This document shows, one piece after another, positions 42,649-50,890 of a stretch of 64,000 bases of DNA. Origin of the DNA: JAEZDC01 sp036676415 (lineage in GTDB: Bacteria; Bacteroidota; Bacteroidia; Chitinophagales; Chitinophagaceae); NCBI GenBank assembly GCA_036676415.1, contig JAKFCX010000021.1, positions 226,854 through 290,853 of the forward strand, written 5' to 3'. Each line of letters starts with the position of its first letter. The first letter of the stretch is position 1. The notes beneath the pieces are model-generated. The model had not been told where the DNA came from. It did not search any database and saw nothing but the letters and a program-made list of their open reading frames with translations. The position numbers and the translations under genes were made by a program.

Positions 42649-44171
42649 TATAATGATCTCAATGCTTTTTCAACTCTTTGTTTGGTTTCTTCAGTGCCGA
42701 TGATCTCAGCAATATCAAATACACCCGGACCAAATTTTCCACCGACCAGCATAATACGTAGAGGTAACATCAACTCTCCTACTTTAATATTCTTTGCTGC
42801 TGCCAGTTCTTTAAATTTAGCTTCCAGGCTGGTTGCTTTCCATTCCAATGAATCTAAAGATGAGATCCATTCTTTAAAGAAAGCTGTCTTATCATCATTC
42901 CATTTTCCTTTGATGGAATCGACATCGACAGTTTCAGGTGTACTAAAAAAGAATTTTGCCTGATCATAAAAATCCGTGAGTAAAGTGCACCTGTCTTTCA
43001 CCAGTTCAATAACCTTTTCTAACTTGTCATTATCATTTATTTCAATACCTCTTTGACTCAATATCTCGTAAACCGTACTTCGTAAATCGTACTTCGTATT
43101 TCTTTTTATCCATTCATGGTTGAACCACTTTGCTTTTTCATAATCGAATTTGGCTCCTGATTTATGTACCCTTTCAAGAGAAAATTTCTCACATAATTCA
43201 TCCAGCGTAAATATCTCCTGCTCTGTTCCATCGTTCCAGCCTAACATGGCCAGCATGTTTACAAAAGCTCCAGGTAAAAATCCTCTTTCTTTAAAACCAG
43301 TTGCTTTCTCCCCTGTTTTAGGATCGGTCCAATCCATTGCAAATACCGGAAAGCCTAAACGATCTCCGTCTCTTTTACTCAGCTTACCGTTTCCATCCGG
43401 TTTTAATATCAAAGGAAGATGAGCCCATTCCGGCATATTTTCCAGTCCGAATAAATATTTCCACAATAAAATATGTACAGGAGCACTTGGCAGCCATTCT
43501 TCACCACGAAAAGCATGCGATATCTTCATCAGGTGATCATCAACAACAACAGCCAAATGATATGTTGGCATGCCATCGGCTTTCAACAACACCTTATCAT
43601 CAACCAATGAAGAATGAAAATTCACCTCACCACGGATCATGTCAGTGAACTTTATCTCTTCATTCATTGGCATTTTTATTCTCACTACATAAGGTGATCC
43701 TGCACTCATCAAACGATGCACTTCTTCTTCACCCAACGTTAAAGAATTACGCATTCTTTCCCTTATCTCATGGTTGTATTGAGGTGTTGGATTATCATGC
43801 GTTTTAAACTTTGCCCGCATTTCTTCCAGTTCTTCTGTAGTATCGAAAGCGTAATATGCAAAACCATCTTTCACCAGTTTTTCTGCATATTCATTATAGA
43901 TCGCTTTTCTTTCACTTTGCCGGTAAGGTGCAAACTCACCACCATGCAGCACACTTTCATCAGGCTCAATGCCACACCATTTCAAACATTCAAAAATGTA
44001 TTCTTCAGCACCTTGTACATAACGGCTCTGATCGGTATCTTCTATCCTCAAAATAAAATCGCCACCATGTTTCCGGGCAAACAAATAATTATACAACACC
44101 GTTCTTACACCACCTAAATGAAGACCTCCTGTTGGAGAAGGAGCAAACCGAACCCTTACTTTTTTCGTCAT
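42648..44171 (-). CDS. gltX: Glutamyl-tRNA synthetase, with repeat-derived segment
   Basis: This 507-aa class I synthetase charges tRNA-Glu. Motifs are RFAPSPTGGLHLGG (HIGH type, residues 7-20) and KLSKRDGD (KMSKS type). I start at 44171 (MTKKVRVRFAPSP), dropping an 8-residue extension. Residues about 356-368 (TKYDLRSTVYEIL) in the anticodon-binding region are encoded by tandem copies of a TACGAAGTACGATT-type unit. This is an intergenic-repeat-like sequence that stays in frame. The enzyme is essential, so the insertion must be tolerated. Confidence 0.95.
   Translation of the reverse strand: MTKKVRVRFAPSPTGGLHLGGVRTVLYNYLFARKHGGDFILRIEDTDQSRYVQGAEEYIFECLKWCGIEPDESVLHGGEFAPYRQSERKAIYNEYAEKLVKDGFAYYAFDTTEELEEMRAKFKTHDNPTPQYNHEIRERMRNSLTLGEEEVHRLMSAGSPYVVRIKMPMNEEIKFTDMIRGEVNFHSSLVDDKVLLKADGMPTYHLAVVVDDHLMKISHAFRGEEWLPSAPVHILLWKYLFGLENMPEWAHLPLILKPDGNGKLSKRDGDRLGFPVFAMDWTDPKTGEKATGFKERGFLPGAFVNMLAMLGWNDGTEQEIFTLDELCEKFSLERVHKSGAKFDYEKAKWFNHEWIKRNTKYDLRSTVYEILSQRGIEINDNDKLEKVIELVKDRCTLLTDFYDQAKFFFSTPETVDVDSIKGKWNDDKTAFFKEWISSLDSLEWKATSLEAKFKELAAAKNIKVGELMLPLRIMLVGGKFGPGVFDIAEIIGTEETKQRVEKALRSL
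43066..43103. repeat. Tandem CGTAAAYCGTACTT repeat inside gltX
   Basis: Two 14-bp units (CGTAAACCGTACTT and CGTAAATCGTACTT) and a partial third lie head to tail in the coding sequence. Confidence 0.8.
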
Positions 44172-44229
44172 GCTGCAAAGATAACATCCCAGCACAGTGT
44201 TAAAAATGATGTTATATAATGTTTTTTAT

Positions 44230-44280
44230 ATTACCATCCGTAGAATTTCATGGCAGCCAAGTTGCGTCGCACTCTTGTAC
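44230..44280 (-). repeat. Dispersed 24-bp repeat, variant B, copy 13
   Basis: The minus strand reads GTACAAGAGTGCGACG then CAACTTGG, followed by the tail TGCCATGAAATTCTACGG then ATGGTAA, shared in part with copies 4 and 10. It lies between the divergent gltX and ARPP-1-like genes. Confidence 0.88.
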
Positions 44281-44311
44281 AGCATATCTTTAAGCAACTA
44301 ATAGATGAGCA

Positions 44312-45274
44312 TTGAACCATAACCCGATCAGATTCCTGCTTCTTAGCTGCTTGATATTTTGGTCAACCTATTCAATATCCCAGCAAAACAGTTTTCCTGC
44401 TGTAGTAGTGCAGTACGATTCTGCCGCAGCATGGACCTACGACAATCTGCAACTAATCCCGGTACGATTTGTAGGTGATGGTGGTACCAAAGGGTTCCTC
44501 CCATTCGATAATGTTACCACCATGCAGAAAGCATTGAGAGAAAAGAAACTGAAGATAAATGAGATCAAAGGCTCCGGTAATGCTGATGTAAGAATAATAG
44601 AAATGCGGAACATGAGTAAAGAAGCCATCGTGATCCAGTCAGGTGAAATACTAATTGGCGGAAAACAGGACAGGATCGTTTCACAAACAATGATATTGCC
44701 ACCCGATAAGCAGAAGTATTATGTAAATGTTTATTGCGTAGAAAAAGGCCGCTGGGCCAGGAAAGCAAAACCATTCAATTATTTCCGCCAGGCTGATATG
44801 AGTTTGAGAAGGGCCACAGATGTGAGCCGAAAACAACACGATGTGTGGGAAAATATAGAGAACCAGTTTAAAGTGAGTGGCAAGAAATCACAAACGGCAG
44901 CTTATAAAGACATACTGGCCGAAAGAAGATTTATAGAAGAAGATTCGTTGTACGTAAAGTTCTTTACAGATAAACTTTCCCGGACCGATAGCAATTTTGC
45001 CGGCTTTATTGCCATTACCGGTGGACAGATTATCGGCACCGATCTTTATTCAACAAAAGAAATGGCCATGGAAGCTTTTCAAAACACGCTGAGAAGTTAT
45101 GCTGCTACTGCAATTGTTGTGGGAGATCCCCCTGAAGTGAAGAAGGAAGCGGTAGAAAAATTCATGACGCCTATTCTCTCTGATAATAAAACTCGCAATG
45201 ATTTTCTAAAGAACCGTGGACGAGTGTATATGTACCAGGGAAAGATCATTCATATTGTTGCTTATGGAGATTAA
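44312..45274 (+). CDS. Secreted ARPP-1-like (DUF6569-type) protein
   Basis: This 320-aa protein has a signal peptide and a domain with the pattern of the ARPP-1 family: EAIVIQSGEILIGGKQDRIVSQTMILPPDK followed by VNVYCVEKGRWA. C-terminal helices contain FAGFIAITGGQIIGTDLYSTKEM. The family's biochemical role is not established. The start is TTG at 44312, since the nearby ATG at 44305 is out of frame. The deacetylase gene follows after 9 bp, so the two are probably cotranscribed. Confidence 0.75.
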   Translation: MNHNPIRFLLLSCLIFWSTYSISQQNSFPAVVVQYDSAAAWTYDNLQLIPVRFVGDGGTKGFLPFDNVTTMQKALREKKLKINEIKGSGNADVRIIEMRNMSKEAIVIQSGEILIGGKQDRIVSQTMILPPDKQKYYVNVYCVEKGRWARKAKPFNYFRQADMSLRRATDVSRKQHDVWENIENQFKVSGKKSQTAAYKDILAERRFIEEDSLYVKFFTDKLSRTDSNFAGFIAITGGQIIGTDLYSTKEMAMEAFQNTLRSYAATAIVVGDPPEVKKEAVEKFMTPILSDNKTRNDFLKNRGRVYMYQGKIIHIVAYGD

Positions 45275-45283
45275 TTTTATTGC

Positions 45284-45967
45284 ATGTATTTTATAAAGCC
45301 TCAACGTTGGATGAAATGGATGTACCCTGGTATAACCTGGGATATACCTGTTGAGAAAGGTGAAAAAATATTATACCTCACATTTGATGATGGTCCACAC
45401 CCGATAGCTACAACATTTGTATTAGATGAATTGAAGAAATATGATGCAAAGGCAACTTTTTTTTGCATTGGCAGAAATGTAGTTGATCATGTCGAGGTTT
45501 ATAAAAGGATCATTGATGAAGGACATGCTGTTGGTAATCATACCTACAATCACCTTAACGGATGGAAAACCAAAGACAACGACTATGTTGCTGACGTGCT
45601 GAAGGCAGCAACAGTGATAGATTCCGGTTTATTTCGTCCACCGTATGGGAGAATAACAAAATTTCAATCGGCAGTTTTGCGGAATAAACTGGCTGTTAGT
45701 AATAAACCAGGTACAGATAAAAGCACTTCATCCAACATTCAACATCCAACATTCAACATTACAATGTGGAGTGTATTGAGTGCTGACTGGGATAATAAAA
45801 TAGATGGGAAGAGATGCTACGAGAACGTTGTGCTGAATGCAAAGAGCGGAAGTATTGTTGTTTTTCATGACAGTGCAAAAGCCTTGGACAGAATGCAATT
45901 TGCGTTACCAAAAGTATTGGAATATTATGCACAGCAGGGTTTCCGGTTCTGCAGCCTACACCATTAG
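45284..45967 (+). CDS. NodB-type polysaccharide deacetylase with repeat insertion
   Basis: This 227-aa carbohydrate esterase 4 protein has motif 1 LTFDDGPHP, motif 2 HAVGNHTYNH, motif 3 FRPPYGR, motif 4 MWSVLSADWD and motif 5 IVVFHDS. It removes acetyl groups from peptidoglycan or another glycan. Between motifs 3 and 4, about 22 extra residues (AVSNKPGTDKSTSSNIQHPT) appear; most of them are encoded by an ATCCAACATTCAAC tandem repeat. Motifs on both sides are intact, so the insertion probably forms a surface loop. No signal peptide is evident. Confidence 0.9.
   Translation: MYFIKPQRWMKWMYPGITWDIPVEKGEKILYLTFDDGPHPIATTFVLDELKKYDAKATFFCIGRNVVDHVEVYKRIIDEGHAVGNHTYNHLNGWKTKDNDYVADVLKAATVIDSGLFRPPYGRITKFQSAVLRNKLAVSNKPGTDKSTSSNIQHPTFNITMWSVLSADWDNKIDGKRCYENVVLNAKSGSIVVFHDSAKALDRMQFALPKVLEYYAQQGFRFCSLHH
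45731..45760. repeat. CATCCAACATTCAA-type tandem repeat inside the deacetylase gene
   Basis: TCCAACATTCAACA occurs twice in tandem and is read as SNIQHPTFNI. It is in frame and lies in a variable loop between conserved motifs. Confidence 0.8.
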
Positions 45968-46051
45968 TTCAGCTTTAGGATGACAGGGTGAAATTCAGTT
46001 ATACATCGACGAAAGTTGGAGTCTTTAACGATATTAATATCAACTAACTTC

Positions 46052-46059
46052 TATATTTA
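46052..46059 (+). promoter_or_regulatory. Possible -7 box before the phytochrome gene
   Basis: TATATTTA matches TAnnTTTG at seven of eight positions, 18 bp before the start codon. No -33 partner at normal spacing is seen. Confidence 0.35.
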
Positions 46060-46076
46060 CCGCTCAACTGTACAGC

Positions 46077-47612
46077 ATGCTATCTAAACAGCAGATTTAT
46101 GATGCATCGTTCTGTAATAGGCTTCCTATACACCAGATCAATGCAATTCAACCACAAGGAGTACTCAGTGTTGTTTCCAAACAAGACTTTAAGATCATAC
46201 AAGTAAGTGCCAATGCCTCAGCATTATATCCTTTCGCGGCAGAAGAACTGATCGGCAAAAATTTCGCAGATTTTATTGAAGCGCAATCATTGCAAACCAT
46301 AAAAGAAGAATTGAACCATTATTCATATCCCACTCCGCTGGAAATTGTTTTCAAACCAAATACTGAATCGGCAAAACTTTCACTGGTACACGAGAAAAGT
46401 GGAGCATTGCATATAGAAACAGAATTGTCTGATTATAGCAATACATCCATCAACGAACTGGAATTGATGACAAAAGTTCAACAGTTCATGGCTGCCGTAA
46501 ACGGTTGTAGCAGTATTGATGAAGTGGCAAACGTAGCCGCAAAACAAATAAAGAACATTTCAGGTTTTGATAAGGTAATGGTCTATTGTTTTGATGAAGA
46601 ATGGGTGGGAAGTGTTATTGCAGAAGAAATGAAACCGGGAATGGAAAGTTATCTTGGTTTACGTTTTCCCGCTACCGACATACCAAAACAGGCAAGAGAC
46701 CTTTACCTCAAAAATCCATACCGGCTTATTCCAGATCGTGATTACACACCTGTACCATTAATACCAGAATTGAATTCACTCACCAGGCAAATTACTGATC
46801 TCTCAGAATGTAAATTCAGAGCGGTGCCACCTGTTCACCTGGAATATTTAAAGAATATGAATGTAGTTACTTCGATGTCAACACGAATCATTCATAAAGA
46901 ACAACTCTGGGGATTGATCGCATGTCATCATATCACGCCAAAATATCTTTCATTCAGCCAATGTGCTTTTTTTGAATTGATATCGAGTGTGATTTCTGCA
47001 AAGATCACTTCGCTTGTTTACAAATCGGTTAATCAAAAAGAAACATACCTGCGTTCTCACTTTAAAGACATTATAACGATCGTTCGGTCGTTTGAGAATC
47101 TTACTACAGCTTTTGATGATGTGAAACACCAGCTCATGACAGTGCTGAGTGCAGATGGTGTGGCTTTGTGCAGTGAAGGTGAAATCTCATCTGTTGGTAT
47201 TCTCCCGGAAGAAGAAGAAATCTTTCCTTTGGTTGAATGGTTACAGCAGAATGATATCAGCCACACCACACAATTCCAGGCTCTGCCCTATCATTTTAAA
47301 CCAGCTGAACAATTCTCCGAAACAGGAAGCGGCTTGTTAGTATTACCCATTCAGCCATACGAGGGAAAATATCTCCTGGCTTTCAGACCAGAAGCTAAGA
47401 AAAAAGTTTCCTGGGGTGGCGATCCTAATAATATACTTACTGTTGAACCTGGTACCAGCAAATATCACCCAAGAAACTCTTTTGAGATATGGAAGGAAGT
47501 GATCAGGTTTACTGCAGAACCGTGGGATAAAACCGAAACAGATATCGCAGAAGCACTACGAATATCACTTGTTGAATTTACCCTAAAGCGTTTGGCAGAC
47601 GAATACAAATAA
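46077..47612 (+). CDS. bphP: Bacteriophytochrome without output domain
   Basis: This 511-aa photoreceptor has the full photosensory core. The N-terminal PAS domain (1-115) has the bilin-binding Cys13 in SFCNRLPIHQINAIQPQG. The GAF domain (130-300) has FPATDIPKQAR (Asp201), LIPDRDYTPVPL, RAVPPVHLEYL (His254) and GLIACHH. The PHY domain (310-505) has the tongue WGGDP and HPRNSFEIW. It ends in the long helix after PHY, with no histidine kinase, GGDEF or other effector. The next gene makes its biliverdin chromophore. It presumably senses red/far-red light and signals through a partner protein (inference). Confidence 0.93.
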   Translation: MLSKQQIYDASFCNRLPIHQINAIQPQGVLSVVSKQDFKIIQVSANASALYPFAAEELIGKNFADFIEAQSLQTIKEELNHYSYPTPLEIVFKPNTESAKLSLVHEKSGALHIETELSDYSNTSINELELMTKVQQFMAAVNGCSSIDEVANVAAKQIKNISGFDKVMVYCFDEEWVGSVIAEEMKPGMESYLGLRFPATDIPKQARDLYLKNPYRLIPDRDYTPVPLIPELNSLTRQITDLSECKFRAVPPVHLEYLKNMNVVTSMSTRIIHKEQLWGLIACHHITPKYLSFSQCAFFELISSVISAKITSLVYKSVNQKETYLRSHFKDIITIVRSFENLTTAFDDVKHQLMTVLSADGVALCSEGEISSVGILPEEEEIFPLVEWLQQNDISHTTQFQALPYHFKPAEQFSETGSGLLVLPIQPYEGKYLLAFRPEAKKKVSWGGDPNNILTVEPGTSKYHPRNSFEIWKEVIRFTAEPWDKTETDIAEALRISLVEFTLKRLADEYK

Positions 47613-47613
47613 C

Positions 47614-48186
47614 ATGAGTTTTCTCGAAAGATTACGCAGCCATACTGCACCAATGCACCAGGCTTTAGAAAAGAATCGTTATTCCATTGCTTTAATGAGT
47701 AATGAAGTTACGCTGGATGATTACAGAACCTACCTTGAAAAGATGTACGGCTTTGTTGCCAGCTTTGAAATGGAAGTATATCCGATGGTGAGCGATATTT
47801 TTCCAGATATTGAAGATCGAAAAAAACTTCACCTGTTAGCGCATGATATTTACAGGCTGGGAGGTGATGTGTCTTCCATTCCTGTTGTCAATTCATCAGC
47901 GATGAACAGGATGTATCCGAATATTGCTGCAGCTCTGGGAGGTATGTATGTAATGGAAGGTTCTACCTTAGGTGGCGTGGTGATCAACAAGCACCTGCAG
48001 CAACATCTTGGTGCTGCAGTAGATGATAAAACTTCTTACTTTAGTGTATATGGAACTGCCGCAGCAGTAAAATGGAAAGCGCTTCTACCAATGTTGGTTT
48101 CAGCAGTAGAAACCTTGCCAAACGATGATGAAGTAATCTCATCTGCAGCAGCAACATTTTCAGCGTTGAATAAATGGATGAGCTGA
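47614..48186 (+). CDS. bphO: Heme oxygenase (biliverdin-producing)
   Basis: This 190-aa enzyme opens heme to biliverdin, the phytochrome chromophore. It has the proximal-His region LRSHTAPMHQALEKNRYS (His15) and the distal-helix motif GGMYVMEGSTLGG of the bacterial heme oxygenase family. It begins 1 bp after the phytochrome stop codon, so the pair is an operon. Confidence 0.93.
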   Translation: MSFLERLRSHTAPMHQALEKNRYSIALMSNEVTLDDYRTYLEKMYGFVASFEMEVYPMVSDIFPDIEDRKKLHLLAHDIYRLGGDVSSIPVVNSSAMNRMYPNIAAALGGMYVMEGSTLGGVVINKHLQQHLGAAVDDKTSYFSVYGTAAAVKWKALLPMLVSAVETLPNDDEVISSAAATFSALNKWMS

Positions 48187-48248
48187 GGATACATTTGGTG
48201 TGATCAAATAAAATAACATTGCAATACCACCGCTAAATAAAAATACAC

Positions 48249-48599
48249 ATGAATAATACCCGGGTATTTAAAATGTCGTTTGCCGGTGTTTACCCACATT
48301 ATATTTTAAAAGCGGAGAAGAAAGGCCGAACAAAAGAAGAGTTGGACGAGATCATTTGCTGGCTAACGGGATATGATAAAAAAACATTGCAAAAACAAAT
48401 TGATACCAGGGTTGATTTTGAAACTTTTTTCGCTGAGGCACCACAGCTCAATCAAAATGTTTCAAAGATCACGGGTGTTATTTGTGGCTATCGTGTAGAA
48501 GAAATTGAAGATCCGCTCATGCAAAAGATCCGTTACCTGGATAAGCTGGTTGATGAACTGGCAAAAGGAAAAGCAATGGAGAAGATATTAAGGAAGTGA
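48249..48599 (+). CDS. DUF2200 protein
   Basis: This 116-aa soluble protein matches DUF2200 along its whole length (TRVFKMSFAGVYPHYILKAEKKGRTKEELDEIICWLTGYD, and later MQKIRYLDKLVDELAKG). It has no assigned function; it is common next to unrelated genes. It is 62 bp after bphO on the same strand and could belong to the same transcript. Confidence 0.85.
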   Translation: MNNTRVFKMSFAGVYPHYILKAEKKGRTKEELDEIICWLTGYDKKTLQKQIDTRVDFETFFAEAPQLNQNVSKITGVICGYRVEEIEDPLMQKIRYLDKLVDELAKGKAMEKILRK

Positions 48600-48645
48600 G
48601 CAGACCATTCTCATACAAGCGTTCTCTATATTATAATAATTCATT

Positions 48646-49395
48646 ATGAAAGACCACTTTAGATCGTTCGCTATTGTTTTATTCCTTTCTGGCATCTCAA
48701 TTAGTTCATTTGCCCAGGATGATGACTTCGAACAATTTTCAAAAAGTCCTAAAGACACTACATTAAATTTCCCACTAAATTATAAGATTGCAAGACCCAG
48801 ACTTTCCTATCTAAATTGGGACGACGACTTTGAAGTATACTACCGTTTTCTAAGTCCGGCTATAAGAAAGACCCAATCCTCCATGAGTTATTCTGAAAAT
48901 GGAATCGTTACCAATATCACCCCAAACTCGATCATCCCTCATGCACAACTTGACACAAGCACTATAGTGGATGATGAAGAGAAATTTACTGGAACATGGC
49001 GAATGATAAAATTTCGATCAATAAGATTCAACGATTCGGTATATCTACCAACCAAAACATTTTTTAGATTAACAGACACACTTTTGGATGACAAGAGTAA
49101 TGACGAAGCCTTTGCGGTAATTTCAAAAAACAATTTTAAACTTTACGCAAGAGAAACCGGGAAAAAAGATTTCAAGAAAATGATGTCAGCCAAGTATCGA
49201 ATCGAGAACAGGCGATTTATAATGATGTATAAACTGGTTAAAACAAGTGCAGGTGTATCGCAAATCGGAATTGATGAAAGAGGTTACCTTATCCTAAACT
49301 ACCCTAAGGTAATTGAGCAGATAAAAAAGGGTGAGTATATTTCTTATTATGCAATAATTGAGCAGTACATATTTGAAAAAGTTCAATCCAAATAA
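48646..49395 (+). CDS. Hypothetical secreted protein
   Basis: This 249-aa protein starts with a signal peptide ending SSFAQ (residue 23). The mature protein is rich in Asp and Lys with no recognised motif. Its codon use and A+T content look slightly higher than its neighbours. No function can be offered. Confidence 0.65.
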   Translation: MKDHFRSFAIVLFLSGISISSFAQDDDFEQFSKSPKDTTLNFPLNYKIARPRLSYLNWDDDFEVYYRFLSPAIRKTQSSMSYSENGIVTNITPNSIIPHAQLDTSTIVDDEEKFTGTWRMIKFRSIRFNDSVYLPTKTFFRLTDTLLDDKSNDEAFAVISKNNFKLYARETGKKDFKKMMSAKYRIENRRFIMMYKLVKTSAGVSQIGIDERGYLILNYPKVIEQIKKGEYISYYAIIEQYIFEKVQSK

Positions 49396-49423
49396 TAACT
49401 ACTAAAACGGATGCAAAGTAATA

Positions 49424-50806
49424 TCACAAACCATATTTATCAACCAGGTAGATCAATGCTGCCATATTAATAGCACCAAGTTTCAGCTCACGAATATTCA
49501 CTGCTTCAAAAACATCATTGTCTGCATGGTGATGATCGAAATAACGCTGGCTGTCTGGTTCATATCCACCTAATGGTGTTTTTAATAATCTTGCTAACGG
49601 ACCAATATCTGCACCCCCACCACTTTTATCCCATGAAGTGATATTATATGGTACAAATAATTGCTTCCAGCTTTCTACTTTGGTCCATGCAGTTTCCGGA
49701 ATCGTAAGACCGATCGTTCTTGGTGTAAATCCACCTGCATCACTTTCTAAAGCAAAAAGATGCTTCTCGTTCTTTGCTTTTGCTTCTTCAGCATATTTGT
49801 TTCCACCACGAAGGCCGTTCTCTTCATTGGCAAATAATACAAAACGAATGGTTCTCTTTGGCTCGTATCCCAAAGCTTTGAACGCTCTTAAAATTTCTAT
49901 CGTTTGTACCACACCTGCCCCATCATCATGTGCACCTTCACCAACATCCCAGCTGTCTAAGTGACCTCCAACTGTTATGTATTCATCCGGAAATTCAGAT
50001 CCCTTTAGTTCTGCAATAACATTGTTACCGATTGTATCAGGCATCATTTTTCCATTCGTCTTAATAAAAGCGGTGAGTTGTTTTCCCTGTGCATTCCATT
50101 CACTCATTTTAGCAACATCTCTTAAGCCAACAGCCACAGCAGGTATCTTTGGAAAGCTGTCGTTATATCTTGTTGCACCTGTATGTGGAAAATTATCTGT
50201 TGAATGACTCATTGATCTTAACAGCACACCAACAGCCCCATACTTAGCAGAACGACTGGGAACAGCACCTCTGTAACCTGCATAGGTTCTGTAAGATTCA
50301 AATGGATTCACCAATGTGTCTCCGAAAGGAATATCATAAAAAACTATCTTTCCTTTTACCTGGTCTTTCTTTGCTTCAAGATCATCAAAAGACTTTACTA
50401 CTAATACCGGTGCCGTTATTCCTTTTGGTCCTGATCCTAATGAATTGCCTAATGCCAGCACATTCAACGTATACTTTTTTATTTTCCCGTTTTCTCTATA
50501 AGAAACCATGGCTACATCCTTACCACCTCTTTTCCAATTTGGAACAAGGCATTGCTGGAAATAAGCGTTGTCAGCCTGGTATTTTTTGAAAGTTTCCAAT
50601 GCCCATAACTCTGATTTTACCATACCCTGGGATCCTGCTAAACGATGACCGATCTTTTTAGTGAGATACCAGAGATTATCGTAAGCATCATTGGATGAAA
50701 GGATCTCGGTGGAGATACGTTTTATGAATACAGAATCTTCTGTAAGATCTTGTGCTTTACCAGCAAATACGATCAATAGTAATGGGAGGATAACATATTT
50801 TCTCAT
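49424..50806 (-). CDS. M28 family zinc aminopeptidase
   Basis: This 460-aa secreted peptidase has a signal peptide (MRKYVILPLLLIVFAGKAQ). A PA-domain insert follows (residues 120-230), then the M28 catalytic domain with GGHLDSWDVGEGAHDDGAG (metal His and Asp), ANEENGLRGG (catalytic Glu and metal Glu), LESDAGG, and the last His in YFDHHHADND. I start at 50806 because the longer frame from 50866 adds a second hydrophobic stretch before the signal. It probably trims peptides in the periplasm. Confidence 0.92.
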   Translation of the reverse strand: MRKYVILPLLLIVFAGKAQDLTEDSVFIKRISTEILSSNDAYDNLWYLTKKIGHRLAGSQGMVKSELWALETFKKYQADNAYFQQCLVPNWKRGGKDVAMVSYRENGKIKKYTLNVLALGNSLGSGPKGITAPVLVVKSFDDLEAKKDQVKGKIVFYDIPFGDTLVNPFESYRTYAGYRGAVPSRSAKYGAVGVLLRSMSHSTDNFPHTGATRYNDSFPKIPAVAVGLRDVAKMSEWNAQGKQLTAFIKTNGKMMPDTIGNNVIAELKGSEFPDEYITVGGHLDSWDVGEGAHDDGAGVVQTIEILRAFKALGYEPKRTIRFVLFANEENGLRGGNKYAEEAKAKNEKHLFALESDAGGFTPRTIGLTIPETAWTKVESWKQLFVPYNITSWDKSGGGADIGPLARLLKTPLGGYEPDSQRYFDHHHADNDVFEAVNIRELKLGAINMAALIYLVDKYGL

Positions 50807-50890
50807 GGCAACTAAGTTAGGGAATGTTATAAAAATAAAATGTGTTACTTGCAGGAAGAAAGTCAATGGTCAATACAATAAACTAACGAG

